In this document: positions 1 to 15,622 of the stretch, in pieces
Layout of the letters: every line of letters begins with the position of its first letter
How positions within the stretch are numbered: the first letter of the stretch is position 1
Assembly (NCBI RefSeq): GCF_000247815.1
Contig: NC_021674.1
Coordinates: 80,136,744 to 80,200,743, forward strand
DNA from: Ficedula albicollis
Taxonomy: Eukaryota; Chordata; Aves; Passeriformes; Muscicapidae
DNA length: 64,000 nt
Reading direction: 5' to 3'
Notes under the pieces: model-generated
The model's database searches: none
Seen by the model: the letters and a program-made list of their open reading frames with translations, nothing else
Told to the model about the DNA's origin: nothing
Position numbers and translations under genes: made by a program

Positions 1-1106
1 GTCAAAAACTAGTTAGCAAAGTTCTTTCTTAGTGCTCCCCTCACGCTCCTTTGTTTTTTTAATAATGCTCTGGGGATTTGTCCCTGTTGTGTAACTTTTA
101 AAAGTGAAGACAGATACCTTGGAAAACAACAAAAGAATGCTATCCTGCACAACGCCACAGAAAAATCACTCAACAGCTTCAATCTTTGAGCTTCATTGTC
201 ACAAAAAAGACTTAGAAACCTTAGCATGCCCTATGCAATCACAGTTGGGCACCTGGACAGCAGCTTGAGGAAGTATTTAAAACAGATATTCTTTTCATGA
301 CAATAAAGTACCCCTTTTTCCATTTGGGAAAATGTTTTATTCTGAAGCTCAAATAATTTGGGTTTTCACAAATAGAAATACTATCTGCAGGCGCATTGAT
401 CAGACCTGGCACATATTTCTTTGCGACAATGACATAAAGCAAAAACTTTTTCTTTGTTGTGCTTTAGTTTTAGCACATACATGCAAAATAGAGCTTTCAA
501 AAAAATCCCCTGAAGTCAAGTTCCTGTGATTTGCAGTGTGCTCACCAATACACTGTTTAGCCAAGAAATTGCTAGAGACCCAAAAGGGTGCCAGAACCAC
601 CCAAGATAGATGCCCTCTTCTCTACCTCCCAAACTTGGTCTACATTCATTAGGTTTGGTTAAGGCCAGGACAATGGACAGGCCCAAGGACCCAGACTGGT
701 TTCATTTTGTTGGTTTTGTCTTCTTGACAATTTTGCCATAAGGCTGGAGCTGTGACATTCGAGTGACTCTCCTGGGGTAAGTTCTTTCATTTAAAGACAG
801 TATTTCAACAAGCAATTGTTGTATTAAAACTTCAGTAAAATCCCAGAATGCTATGCATTTAAATGTTAAAAGTGAAAGTCCTTGGGAACATCTTGATTCT
901 AAACTGCTATTTAAAATCGTGCTTCAGGCTTATCACTTCTGTCATTTAATGCCAGTCAGCAGCCCCAACAGATAAGATAAATGAAATGGACCAACTGTTC
1001 CTGGAATCAACAGACACAGCAAAATCTTCAGTGTCTAAAATCAGATATATTACGGGATTTTTTTATATACACATTCAAGATGTGCCTTCATGTTTCTCAT
1101 TTTCAC
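1..1106 (-). other. CFAP206 3' UTR and downstream DNA
   Basis: No coding sequence is recognised here. Read on the minus strand there is an ATTAAA at 945-950, about 160 nt past the stop, and an AATAAA at about 335-340; either could be the poly(A) signal. In human the next gene in this direction is SLC35A1, of which nothing is visible. Confidence 0.4.
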
Positions 1107-1337
1107 TTAGGTTTCATCCAGTGGTCTTGTTAAGTCTACTGTGACCATATGAGTAGTGGGAGATGGTCCTCCTCGGAGACCTTTCAAGAAAATCTGGGGT
1201 TTGGGTACATTGCTTGAGTTGTCCCGCTTAGTCTGGGTGCCAGCATCCTTTGGCAAGTACACTTGGGTGGAGTTCTCTCTTCTCATGTGGCTGAGATCAG
1301 TCTGCATGGAATGAGTTAACTTGCGGCGCAAGTTGGC
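1107..1337 (-). CDS. CFAP206: CFAP206 coding exon 12 (last) and stop
   Basis: 77 codons including the TAA stop. Encodes ANLRRKLTHSMQTDLSHMRR, then PKDAGTQTKRD and PKPQIFLKGLRGG, ending VDLTRPLDET, as in the human C-terminus (...DVDET). Confidence 0.96.
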   Translation of the reverse strand, partial: ANLRRKLTHSMQTDLSHMRRENSTQVYLPKDAGTQTKRDNSSNVPKPQIFLKGLRGGPSPTTHMVTVDLTRPLDET

Positions 1338-4300
1338 CTAAAGACACAAAAAGAATCAGATTAAGCAAAACTTTGTTTGAACATTTTAGCACCAGTATAC
1401 ACTCAGGAGTGTTTGTCTGTTTTACATCCGTGGGCTTCACAAACCTGGAACATGGCCCACCTTACCCTCCTGTCAATACATGGTTGTGACTGATTTGGTA
1501 AGTCCTGAACTTACAGGATGTGTGAATAGCATGTGTAGGTAGCTCACACAATTTTCAATGAGTCTCTTAATAATTTCATACCATTGGTCGTTGTCCTTCA
1601 AATTTTGTTAAGTGCTTCACCTTTGTTCTGTTAGAATAAAATTTTTTCATGAAAAGTGCTTCCAGTCTTTGTCTGGTTTCTTGCCAAATGTGATGAGGTT
1701 TAAGGGTTGGTGTCACAGAGTATCAGATAAAAGTGAAAAATGCTTTCTTACACCATGTTGCTCACTAACCCCTTGACAAGGGGTAAAAGGGTAATTTATG
1801 ATTAGAGCTGGTTATTCACAGAAATTGCTGTAGATACAACAACAAAACTACTTCTCACAAGGTGTTAACTTTCCAAAGCCAGCATTTGAAACAAAAAAAA
1901 TGTTCCTTGTTCCACTGAGCCTTCTATATCAGCAACGATGTAAAACACTGTAAATTATGATACAATGCTCTCCTCAAAATATACAAAATACAGTCTCATG
2001 TACTGGAATTCAGACCCCTCCATGTAAGTGAGAAAGTCCCTGGAGTCCAGTCCGGTCAGTGAAGACTGGAGTCAGTGGAAGCTGGAGAGTGATACAGCCG
2101 GCCAAATGTCCTAGATGTTGTATCAGGGCAAGTTAAAGTATTCTCCAGACTCCACCACTGAGGTCTCTCTCTGCTGGAATGGAAGGTGAAGCACCTAAAT
2201 GTACTCACATTTTGGTACCTTAATCTACAACTGAATCTTATATGCAGAGTCATCATGCAGAATCCAGAAAAGAACAATAAGGAACTTACAGAGGAGATAG
2301 CATGGGAAGAAAGACAATAAACTGAGTCTTTTTTTTTTTAATGACTGCATGTGTGCTATTAAAAGGAACTGTGCTTGCACAGAGAAATAAATGTGAGCTA
2401 ACATTTTATTTCTAACAGCATATAGGTTTTCTAACCAAGTAATAGCTTAATATTTCATACCACAAATTTTTTGGCTAAGTATGAACAACACAAAAGACCC
2501 CAAAGGCATGTGAGCTCATCCTCTAACAAACACCACAAATATGTCTGATGCTTCCCTGAAGTATCAAATTCATTGATGCGCTGGTAAACTACTTTTGTTA
2601 TTTTTATCACTTTGATATTAAATGTTTTATCACCTCCATATTACAAATTAGCATAGTCAAAGCACTTTTGCATGCATCTGGGAGTTTTCTTTCAGCTCCA
2701 CATCACTAATCTCACATTTGGACAGGTGAGGCTAAAACACTCTTAGTACTTTAAAGTACTTTCTCTAAATATTTCAAACTTATGAGCTACAAATTTGTTT
2801 GTGAATTGTCTTCATGACCAGATATTGGAAAATATCCACCTCTGCTTATGCTGAAGAGTGACTGACCACATCTTATGTTTATTTATGTACTTTTTTCCTT
2901 TACAGAAGCAAAAGAGGCTTTTAGATAGGATTCTTTTAAACCTAATTGGCTTCTTTATATACCTCAATAACAACTATTTCTTAGAATCCTTTATGAGGTA
3001 TCAACACTGGCAAGACTCCTCAGTCCAAAATTTGGGTTTCCTTTTACAACGTTAGAGATTTCATGGCAAAAATAAAAACAGCAAGGAAATAGGCTGCCCA
3101 GCAGATCACAGGCCTCCACGGTGCATCTGTTCACAGAATAAAAAAACACCCCTTCAGTATTATATGTTCAGTTGATATTATTTACTGCAATATTATTTCC
3201 TGTACTGACAATTTGTCCATTTGGATTGAATTGTGAAAATCAGGTGCTATACCTTGACAGCTACATGTGCTGGCAAACCCTAGAAAGAAGCTTCTGAAAT
3301 ATTTACTGTTAATTCAGAAGTTTTTATGTACATATGTGGTCAACCTTCTATGGACAGACTGTCATTTCCAATCCATTAGAAAATCCTGATAGTATGACAA
3401 AGAGTTGCTCTCACTTCTTTTCACAAAGAAATTATATAGTAGCATCTTCAACCCCTTAAATTCATTGGAATGTAGAACAACCTTAATATTCAATGGAATT
3501 CAATTCAAAACAAAATTCAAAACAAGCTCATATTACATAAAGAAGGGAATTGAAAAATTTGAAATTAATAGATCTATCAGTGGAAGAGCTCATATTACAT
3601 AAAGAAGGGAATTGAAAACTTCAAAATTAATAGATCTATCAGTGGAAAATATTCAATGCAATTCAATTCAAAACAAGCTCATATTACATAAAGAAGGGAA
3701 TTGAAAAATTTGAAATTAATAGATCTATCAGTGGAAGCACTGCTCAAAAAACAGGGAAAAATATGGAAGAAGTGAGAGAAAAAGTCTAGAAACAAGGAGA
3801 GAAAATATCTTGGAAAAAACCTGAACCAGTTGTAATTAAGTGTATGTCTTTGAATAAAAGCTAAGATTTATGTTTCAAGGAAAAAAAGTGAAGAATAATT
3901 TCTTCTCAAATTTGTTATCCAACAATGAAAATCTGGTAATAACAGTACAAACCAATTTTATAGCTTTTCTTCTCAGTTCCCATTCATTCCATTCATAGGA
4001 TGTCACAATAGTTGGAGGCAAGATATGAGTATCAGTTTGAGTACCACTGTCACATTTTGGGGGTGGTTTCAGTGAACCTCTGTTTGCATTTCTGGCCTGG
4101 ATGAAAAGAAAAAACCAAAGCCAAGCAAGGCATTTATTGAGAAGAATACTGAGAAATAACAGATGGGTATGCAACTTTATAGACACCTGCAAATCACAGG
4201 TGGATAATGATTTTTACATTCAACAATATTTTTGTTCCCCATGCCCCCACTAAAAGGAAAACATTAATGGATTTAATTTCTGACAGAAAACCCTTGAGGC

Positions 4301-7300
4301 AGAGGCCACAGGGGCCTGAGCTGCAGGCTCCTGCCTACCTAGTGAGGGCTTAATCACAGGATTTGGGAAAAAAAGGGTCCCACCACCACCAGTATTTTAT
4401 GATGCAGGTACCTCAGTTTGTCTTCATGAATGGACTAAAAATCACAAATCATAACTGAGAGAAGTGCACACATCTCTGCTACACCTGGGATATAAACTGT
4501 TTCAAACCAAGGGCCAGTTCAAGACTACATTCTTTTCACTCCTAAGGATCTAAAATTCATGAGTGGATCACAGAGAATGTTGTCTATAAATCCAAATCAA
4601 GTCTTTGACTTTCACATAGTAACACCATGACATTCATTATTGATGAGTCTCCTATGACTCTCCTTTTATTTTGTAATATGTTCCATAACTCCTGTCCCCA
4701 GATACCAGTACACCCCCATCCATCACACATGGATGGACTGCTAAGCTAAAGCTTCAGTTAACATGGTATCTGACATTTCTTCTGTTGCATTTATTTACTG
4801 GTCCTTTAGGCTACTTTTAAAAAAAATCAGGAAAAGAAACATCAGACACAAGACCTGCCTAGGCTATGGACTAACAGCTTTTATCACTGCCAGAATGCTT
4901 TGGATCTACATATTCTCCTATGAATAGATAAGGTGAGAATGACATTAAGTAGTTTCTTCAACACTCTGACGACCTGGAAAAGATGGATCTTCAGACATGC
5001 AGAGGATTTTACTTCATTCCTAAAGATAGGTATCATCTGCTCTCTTTCAGAAAAGACAAACCAACCAGTGGCCCAGCAGCTGTTCAGTAAGGGGCATGGG
5101 CAGTGTGTACCTGTGCATGTGGAACAAGGTATTCAAACTGATGACGGAGCTCAAGCAGTTGAATTAGCTCTGCATATTTTTTTGCTTTTTCTACATTCAA
5201 TTGGATGAACTTATCTGGATCTTGAGCAAAGAGGTATGCGGCTTCTTTTGAACTGAAAACATAATATTTCTCCTTGTGCTTCAAAATTCCAATAGCAGGA
5301 TTTCCTAAAAATAAGAAGAAAAGCCAACCAAAATAAGCTCCACAAATTAAAATAACGAATAGTATGATATCCAATTCAAAGGCATTTATAATCAAGATTC
5401 TGTGTTTCCCTCAAGTTAGTTTCACATCCTTCTTTTTCTGAACTCGATATAAACCCTTGAAAGCAAGCTTTTTCTAAATATAGAAAAGTCTATTTTGTTA
5501 GGTCAGTAAAACTGCTTTTGATCAGTTCACATCCAGCATGCCTTAGGTGCATGTCTCAGAAAAACAACAGATAAAACACATGCAGCAAAGGCATAAGAAA
5601 CCAGTCTCTACCCTCAAATGTTTCCCCTAAAATCTCCAGCTAATATATGATTGCACATCAGTAGTGGATTTATACCAAAGGGTAAAACGCTGAGACTAAC
5701 TGAAGAAGCAGATAAAGCAACTGAGAAGCTGAACAATAAATTAACTAATTAATTATTTAAATAAATTAACAGAGAAAATGAAATGTCAATAAAGGCCAAA
5801 TAACTTATATAGGAAAACACAAACTAATTTCAAGGACAGTGGCAGGTTGTGCTTCAGATGTTATTGCCCAGGAAAGACCAGAATCATCATAGAAAGTGCC
5901 TTGAAAATACTCGGTCACAAAAGGAATTATTAGTATGCAAACAGAGGAAGAGAAGAAAACTAACATTATAACAACCTGTAGGCTACATTTGTAATAATAC
6001 ATTTTGTTCCAACACAACAGAACAAGTAAAAGGGAGGTAGGAGTGATCAAAGGCTCATGATACCTTTCATAGAAGGAGAGGTTAAAGAAAGAAGCCTCCT
6101 CAGCATTAAAAAGAAAAATAAAATAATATGATAGGGGGTTATAAAACCATTAATTGTGTGCAATATAAAATTACTATTTAGTGATTTTCCTAACAGAAGG
6201 ACTATCAAATCTTTGTTGAAATTATCAAGCCAGAGCTTAAACCATCTCAAAAAGAGGTACCTTTTCATAGCATATATAATTATAATTGTGAGGCTCTTGA
6301 GAATAAGAATATCCCATGACAAACTCTAGATGGATTCCAAAATCAATTAGATAAATGAAAAACCTCTTTGAAGGATTATTCAACAGAAGGTTACAGACTC
6401 AACATTAATCAGAGGAAATCCCATAACCACTAACTGCTAGAACAAGGAAGGATATAATTAAGAAAGGATCACTCTGACTTGAATTCTCAAGATTCTAAAG
6501 TGTTCATGACTGTCCATGTGCAGTAATCAGATATAGGGCTAGAGAGACCTTCAGTCCAGCTCAGGACAACTGTTCTCATGTGCAATACTAAGTAAGTGTA
6601 AGTGAATTATATTGCCATTAAAATACATATTCTTTAATACTGACGAGTAAATGGCCATATTTTCCTCCCGAACTCCCATAGGTTCAAAAAAATTCTATAT
6701 GGACAGGTTCTAGACAGGATAGGGAGACAGAAAACATGAACTAGGATAGCTGAAATAAGGCTAACTTTCAAGACATATGAGCCTAGAGAGACCGAAAATT
6801 CCTAGGTTTAGTTGACTTAATCAAGCGCACTTTTGTGTTCTTTTCAGGAAAGACTTTTAGTACTTTGTCATGACTATTTAAAAATACATATGAGGTAGGC
6901 ATGAATGGCTATGTTTGCAACATATGGATACACAAAGTAGAAGGAATGGTCATTTCCCTGTGTCTGCATTATAGCACATGAACAACAGTAACCAAACCTG
7001 CAGTGTAGGTTATACAGATGCACATACAGCAGAAGAAACATTTATCCATCCCATCTTGTTTCTGCTTGCTGTTCAAGCCCTCCTGCCTTCTACTAAGGGC
7101 AGTTTATTTGTGTATTTAAAAGAAGATATTTAAACAAGGGAAATAAGTTATCTGGGGTGAAAATTGCAAATGGAAAAACAGTATTCCAGTTTTGACATAA
7201 GAGGATGCATTCAGAATGCCTTTACATTTTTCCTAATCCTTGTGTAAATATATAGTGTGGAAAATGTCTAACTACAAAGCATACCTCGTAGGGTGATACC

Positions 7301-10300
7301 TTTCACACCAATTGAATGTGCACAGAAACCATGGTACTGGATTAGCAATTGATCAAAATTATCAGTAGTCTCTGGAAAAAGCCATTCTTGGTTCTTGAAA
7401 TCAGAAGCATTCACTTTGGTTCCTAAGAAAAGATTGAACAAAGGAAGGACTTCAATATTAAAATATCAGGTGTTTAAAAGCAAATAATATTACAGGATGA
7501 CCAGATTACTCTGGTTTTCACAGAATGACCTGCAGTGCCCAGATCCCAAAAGCCAAACTTCAGTCCTGGCTTGAAAGAGAATCTACTGAAAATCAGTCCT
7601 GCAAGAACCTTCTTTAGTAGCATTAGTTTTCTTTGAAAACATTGGACAACAAAAGGAAGATAATATTTTATTATTTGATTTTGTTTTCACTCATCCATGC
7701 ATTACAAATTCCCTGGCATGAAACTTGGTTCCTAGGGATACCATCTTACAAACAAACTCTTCTGGTAACTGGTCTCATTTGTTTATACCCTACCTCTCAA
7801 TTTCCAAAGTTCTGAAAGGTATAAAAAGACATATATATGCTTCAAAAATGTTTACAAAAAATTATAACTATTCGCTGATCATTCTGCCATTTTTGTAAGG
7901 TATACTTATATCTAGAAGCTCTATTTTAATTTTACATGTAAAAAAAAAATCCCAAGCAACACAACATGAAAATGTAAATCTACACCCTACAAAGCTTATT
8001 TTAATTTACTGTGCAAATTCTGAGTATTAAAGAATCAATATATAATACCTTCTGTAAAGCACCTATTGTAAAGAAAATTCAAACTACAAAATCTTGGAAA
8101 ATTAAGGAAAATCAGAAACTTTCAACTTTCCATACCCATGGTTTCTTTTATCCTTTCCTTATCACTTTTCACAGTCACTCCTTCCAGAAGAGATGTTAGC
8201 ATTTCCTCTGGAAAAAGCTGTGACTGGACTTCCACGAATTGTTGCAGATCGTTAGCCATATTTGTGAGGAAGCGTAGCAGTAGCATTTCATCCTGAAAGC
8301 TGGTCCAAAGCTTAGAAAGTTCCCTAAACAGAGGCTAGAACACAAAGAAAATCATCTGAAATGCAGATTTGTTTTATGTCTACCATGTAATCCAAGCACT
8401 GTCCACAACAATCTCAGCTATGAACAAAGCAGGGCTGATCTCCAAGGTCTTCAGCAACCAGAAATTCCTGTGGAACTCAGGGACACTGTAGGAGGAGCTT
8501 CCACCACTTGCTTCCACCTAAAGCAAGTATACATGCTGGTATACATCCAGCATGTCAACCCACAAGCAAGAGTAGTACTTTTCTATATTTTACTCCAGAG
8601 CCTTTCTCAAATAAAAGTGACCATGCTTTGAATTTAGCACTTCACTGACAGTATAGTTTTATAACTGAAAATTTGGTGTACAGGAGTAAGGACCAGAAGG
8701 AACACACTTGGTTAATTACCAAAGCAGGTAAAACCATATATACAAACTATATACAAACTATCAGGTTTTGTTATTTTGTCTGTCTTGCTTTCAGAGTGTC
8801 TTGGTACCACAGCCCCCAGGCCATCATGTGTGTCAAATGAAAGGAGTGCAGGCCTCTTCAGTGGTCCAGGGTTCAGGGCAAAACTGGAGGCTGTCCTTCT
8901 CAGCACTGACATGCTGTTGGCATACAGGTGTAGGCACATAAAGAAGCAGCCTGTAAACTTTAAGTTTAAATGCTGTTTTCAATGACAGTGACATAAAATG
9001 TGCCCTGTTACATCTAAACACACAGAGACCACTTACAGGAAGACATTCAACCAATCTGAAATGCACACTTAACCACACATTTTATGCATGTTAACAACAT
9101 TTTCATAAGAGCAGCCAACAGAGCCAGCTCTGGAATTAATCAGTATTGCTAATACTGTGGAAATGTTATGGTTACAAAAATGGAAGAAACTAAAGGAAGA
9201 TCAAAAACATTCTTAATAGAATAAACAAAGAATATTAATGAAATGTACTATTTTTCCTAAAACAAATATTTACTATAAATTACTATTACTATAAAAAGGC
9301 CTTATCCTATGCTTTTTAAAAGACAGAATGCCCTGCTTCTCTGCCTTTGTAGAGGATCCACCAACAAGCAAAAGACAAGAGAAGTTATTTAAATGGTGTG
9401 TTAACAGAAAAATCTCTACCTGAAATCTCTATCTGAAATCAAAAGGCATTATTTATTTTGTCTTGAGCAGAGAAGACAAAACAACTAACCAACTAGAAGA
9501 GAAAAAAAATTCTAGGAAGGCAGCAAACAAAAATAGACAGCTTTTAGGGAAAAGGGTAAAGTGTATCAGTCACTTAAGCCCCACAAAGATATAGAACAGG
9601 AAAAACTGCTTTGAGTAGCTGGACAAGGGGGGAAAATGTTCTCCAAATGAGAACATCTGGTTTATAAAATCAAAAGCATACAGAAATTGAAGCTTGGATA
9701 ACTCAGTTAAAGTGCCATTCCCATGAGTTTCCAGCTTGGATGCTCTTATGGGAACTGTAAAAAATACTCTGAGTAGGTGGGGGTCATGATCTTCCTCTTC
9801 CTCCACAGTAGGCTTTATTTTGCTTTCTTAGCTTAGAATGTTAAAAAATAACCTAAAATATGTATGAAACTGCATGCTGGTGAAGGACCACCACAAGGAA
9901 TTAGAATGATAATCAAATCACACAAAATAATGAGCTCTTACATGAAAAGCAAATTGAATGAAGCAGATTTCTAGCATATTTCTCTCCCATTTTCTTTATA
10001 ACATGCTAGCATAATAATCCCAGCTTTTCACAGGCTCATCAAGCAGCCTCCCTCATAATACCTGTAGTTCACAGCCACCTGTCCCCTTCCCCCCTAATAT
10101 CTCCGTGCCATATCCTGTAGCTCCCAACCTGTAGTTCACAGCCACCTGTCCCCTTCCCCTCTAATATCTCCGTGCCGTATCCTGTAGCTCCCAGCCAAGG
10201 GTGCAACAGTACAGCAGATCAATCCTTCAGTGGCTGCTCACTAGCCAGCCAGCACACAAACTGTTTCAGACCTCATCTTGGTAAGGCTCTAAATGTGTGT

Positions 10301-13300
10301 CTCTAGTTGCTCTTTTTTTTCCCCACAAAACTTGCAGAAAATGACATATTTTGATATCTTTGACAAAAGTGACTGAGACTTGCCAACAGGTTCAGAAGCC
10401 ACTGGGAGGGGAAAAGAGGCTATCGCCCCCACTACAGAAACTCAGTTTCTTTTAAAAAAATTATATCAATGACTCATACTGTAATTAGGGATTGCTATCT
10501 CAGGGAACTTTAAAAAAATCACACTCTGATGTGCTGTTTTCTGCAATCATTATGTTCTTACAGTTTCTGCAAGGAACAGGAAAGAATATTTACACACAGA
10601 AAAAAGGAAGATGTCACTGTAAATCTACAAATACTGACAAACAACTCAAGACACTTACAGTAAAATACCATTTCATTTCTTTGCTCCCTTTTTGTACCTT
10701 GCCTTTTTCTTACCTTAAGACCAAGCCTGTTAGTTGCCCCGTCAAAAATCACAGAGAAAATATGTTGCTTCTTTCTAAACGCAAACTATTCAAAAACACA
10801 CCAGCAAAGTATCTTATTTTAATATTTTTTTCTACTGAAGAAGTAATGGGTTTTCCATTCATAATACTCACAAAAACTTCTTCGGATTCTATGGAAGTCT
10901 TATCCACCACTGTGTTTTTCAATACCATCATTGCTGCTTCAAACTGAACATTCAATGATTCAACTTCTTGAGCACTTGTAATTGTATTGGACTGGAAAGA
11001 GAACTCCAGGTTATACAATATCATACTCCAAAAATCAAGTATTTAGTAGCAAGTATTTACCTGGGCCTCTTCTTTCAACTATTTTCAGAACAACTATTTT
11101 AGGGAACAAAATGTACTCTAGCTTTCCACAAAATACATTTTTCCTTAAATGTTCAGGTGTTCAAGCACTTAACTCACACATAAACTATCAATTTTTATAG
11201 AAAATCCTCTACATTTTCCCAATGAAGAGGACAAAAAAAAACCCACAGGTTTTTTCAATGCCTTATATAGGAAAGACTAATAAAAACCTGCAGTTTCTCA
11301 AAAGACAAATTAAAAGCTCTTCATTAACAAAACAAGAATTTTAATTGTATTCTTCTAAGACTTTTGATGACTCCATATATTTTGAGGTTGTCTGCAGATG
11401 ATTCATAGATTGATTAAGGAGATTTTTTCTCTCATGCCTTCTGGGCAGAGAATCAGAATGCAAACAATTGTTTAATGGCGAACTTGGCAGTGCCAGCCTA
11501 ATGGTTGGACTTGATGATTTTAAAGATATTTTCAAACCTAAACAATCTATGGTTCTTTATCTAGAGATATATTTTATTTTGTTTCTTTTATAATTGAATA
11601 ATTTTCTTATATTTCTGTCCTGTGCAAGTAGGTAACTTGAAGACTATCTGCAATAGAAGTCCACAGGATATACCACAATGATATCTCACCTGAAGGATGC
11701 AAAGGAAGGCTTCATACTGTCTCACATTGAATAGTGCTTCTTTTAACTTCAAAGAATGAAGCTGGGAGTGTCTGTGGGGGTCTTCCTGCATGGATTCCAG
11801 CAGGGCTGTGTAGCGGTAGGCTAGCAGCTGGCAGGAATTCAGACGTTCATCAAGAGTCCGTGTAGCCGACAGAATGGTTTCATTCAGGATGTCTGGCACT
11901 ATTCACACAGGATAAATACAAAATATGTATAAAAAGAATTAATGAAATCATTATCAAATAGTTAAAGTGCAATATTTGAACATAATGGTCTTCCAATGAA
12001 ATTTTGATTTCTACATTTTGTCCTTATATTCATGCATTTCCAAATACTTGTGAACCAGATTCAACCACCCTATCTCACTAGTAAGATTGTTCCAAATATT
12101 TAGGATTACAGGTGTGGAAATATCAAAGTCAAGTCAAGGAATGTGAGAAAACTTGCCTTACTGTTTATGCAACTCTGTTGCTACAACTGACGTGGGTTTC
12201 CTGAGAGAATCTGCACAAATTTCACTTTCCAGTTTCCTAATTTGCAAAATACCAATAACAATAACAGGCCTCCCTGAGATGGGAAATTATTGGAGCAGCT
12301 CCAGTGAAGAAATCCAGGAAGAATGAATTGGGAATACCCAGCTCAAATGCAGTTGTTTACTTACAGTCATCAATGCTGCTTCCTCCTTTCTGGCACTGCT
12401 TGTTGTACAAACGAATTCCTGAGACTAGCATGGCAAGATCTTTCAGCTGCTGTTCTTTGTCCTTCTTACTGAGTGAGATGAAAGTAATCATCTCTGTCTG
12501 GGGCAATACACTCTGCAAGGCAGCTGTAAGAATTACAAAGTGGGAGAAAACCCTCAATATAAAGGAACAGAAAAGAAAAGCATTAAATAAGCAAAAATAG
12601 CAAATGCAAAAAGTAGGAAATCTAGAGGAAATTTACACTTCAAGGCTGAGCAGTGACGGCTTGGATAGTAAGCATTCATCACAGTTTACCACATTTCTAT
12701 CTAAATATCAGCAAAGAGAAGGTGAAATTTTATTTTTCAAGAAGAAAAGCCCAATTTCACAGCTGGGAGTTTACTGACCTGTTACCTCCCTGACAGCCTC
12801 AATATCTGCTGGGGATCCCAGGCCAGATCTCAGCAGTGTATAGGTAATGATCTTTTGATACACATTCTCCATGTCCTCTTGTGCATGTGGATCACTCTCT
12901 GTGATATCTCTAACCAAAGGAGCCAGTTTTCCTTCCAGAACACGCTCCTGCTCACTCAGTAATTCATCTAGGAAAGAAGGACACTTGGAAAGTGCTATCT
13001 AAATTCTTTGAAATTTGGCTTATATAGAGGGTGCAATTCATTTCCAAAGTCAGAGCACCAACTCAGGGTTTCTGAAGCACAGGTACATGGAAGAGATGCT
13101 CATAATACCATACCATTAGAATTAAAAACAGCAGAGTTAAACATTAATATGATTAGCATGATTAACATCAGTCAGTAGAGTCCTGAGAACTGTTCAGGCC
13201 AAATTAAACAGCAAGACTCTGGCTCTCTGGACTCCTCTGACTGTAGAAGAACCTAACTTACACATATTTCAAACACACCTGAGGTTACATGCTCAAGTCT

Positions 13301-15576
13301 GAATACTATTCCAGATCTCAAAAACTTGCTGGAGTTACTGATCTTACAGAGTTCAGAGGATTTAGGAGTAGCTCCCAGTGTTGGTAATATTTGGTTTTAA
13401 TCCATGCTAACAGGAAAACATTTTCATTATCTTCCCACAGAGAAATGCTTTTTTTACATCTGTTCTTGTTCTGTCTTCTATTTCCCAGACAGCCTCCACT
13501 GTCCCTTTGAGATCTGAAATTACATTTACAGCAGAGGCATCTTCCCCATCTCATTTTATTTTCACATTCTCATTCTCAGACCATATGAAGAGACAAAAAT
13601 GTAGTCAGTTAAAACTGTAACTGATTGTTTAAGATTACTCAAATCTCCCAATTAGGGATATTGATAAAATACTGAGTTCTGAGTGCCTTCAGACACACAG
13701 GTGCAGGTGCAAGATTCTCTTGATGAAGGCAGCTAACCACTGAACCTGAAAGTGTAATTGTCCTCAAGCAACCTAATACATTATATTCAGTAAATCACTC
13801 AAACAACATGAGAAGAGTGTACTCTCAAATCTAATGTACACTTTTCCCAACTATATCCATACTGAAACATCAGACTCCTGTACAGTAAATTTTTCCAGGG
13901 ACTTTTATTTTGCTTTACTGCCAGGATTTATTTAACAGTAATTATTATTATTATTAAATTATAAAGTCAGCATCAACTTCTATGAAAACGTATGTGAAAT
14001 TACCTCGGTTTGCATAGTTCATATCAAAGTAAACTTGCATCTTAATTGTGCTTAGGGATGGGTTTGTTGTGTCAAGCAGTCTGGTAACACAGAGCTAAAA
14101 AGAGAGTCAGAGAAGTGAGTTCTTTCTCATCTCAGGGGAAACATCTGAACTGATAGTGGTCTACTATAGGTTTCAAGCAGCTCTAGAGCCCTCTCACTAC
14201 CATTCTCTCCATATAAAGCTTTTCTAAGGCTTTATTTATGGAGACATAGTACAGTCTTAGCTACAGAGCCATGAGAATAAAGTACCACTAAAATTTTGAA
14301 AGTGTTCATGTCATTTTAGTTACAGGAACAGGTAGCAAACAATGCTAAAGTCTTAGATAACTACTGACTCTCAATACCATGCCAGAATTACCTGGATAAG
14401 ATCCTGCGTATCATTTTCTGTAATGATTCGATCCATACTGAAGTCATTTCTTGGATCTAAAACAATAGCTTTCACCTAGAGATTGCAAAAAGAAAGATAC
14501 TAATTTACATCTCAAAATATCATCTTTGCAACTCACTTTTTATTTTCTGAAAAGTCTCAGATGTATTCAATATTTCTTTATTATTCTTTTTTATGCATTT
14601 CAGTCTTTGATAATGAAACAAAAATACTTCATTTCACATCTCACCAGTTTCAATTTCAGTTCTCAGGCACAAATGAAGAAAAAAAATCTTTTTGTGATAC
14701 CAGTATTTAAATATAGCTCCTTTAAAAATTACTTGGAAAATATTTTCCTAAGTAACATTTTTTGAAAATCCATCATTGGATTGTTTGTGAACTTCTAAAT
14801 TGGTGTTATATGCTTCAGTATAAACATTTACCATTTGAATAAAAAACACAGTGTTCTGCAAGCAGGAAAATATGTACATGTTTGCAATTGGTGTTCATGC
14901 TGGATATCTTGCCAGCCACTTGTACGAACTTTTTAATCATTAAAATTTTCCTGCTTAATCTGCTTTTGAGCTACATCTATGTTCTAAAGGTGCAGTGTCA
15001 CCTTTAGGGGAAAAATTGCACATTAACTGTACTGCTGTGAAACATTTACATTTATATACAACTTTATCAAGAGCTGATCATCAATAAAAAAGGAACCTAG
15101 CCCATCTTTCTTTAGACAAAGCTTTGCAGGAGCATTCAGACTATTCTGCAGCAGTGCTGTGTCTCCTAAGAGATGCCAAAATGTAAAATTTTTTTAGGAT
15201 ACTTTTAGTTGTCTAACAAGTACAATACTGAGACTGATTCCATTAAATTTTCACTTTAAGTTGGATCAGAGCCCACTCCTTCAAATATTCAGCCCGTTTA
15301 TACCACCTGGCCCTGTCTGAGCGAGAAACGAACAAAATTATCTATCATAATAGAGGGAGGCGGTAAACATCGAAGAACAAATATAGCTGCTGCATTAAAC
15401 ATTCACCTGTGCATAACACATTCATTTATGAGAGTGTGAAGAAACATTATCAAAACTTGGTAACACTTCTCTTTTTCTCACTTCTGGAAAAAAAAAGACA
15501 AAACAAACAAAAAAAACCAACCCAAAAAACAAAAACAAAACCAACAAAAAAAAAACCCAAAAAAAAAAAAAATAAG

Positions 15577-15622
<46 letters not shown>

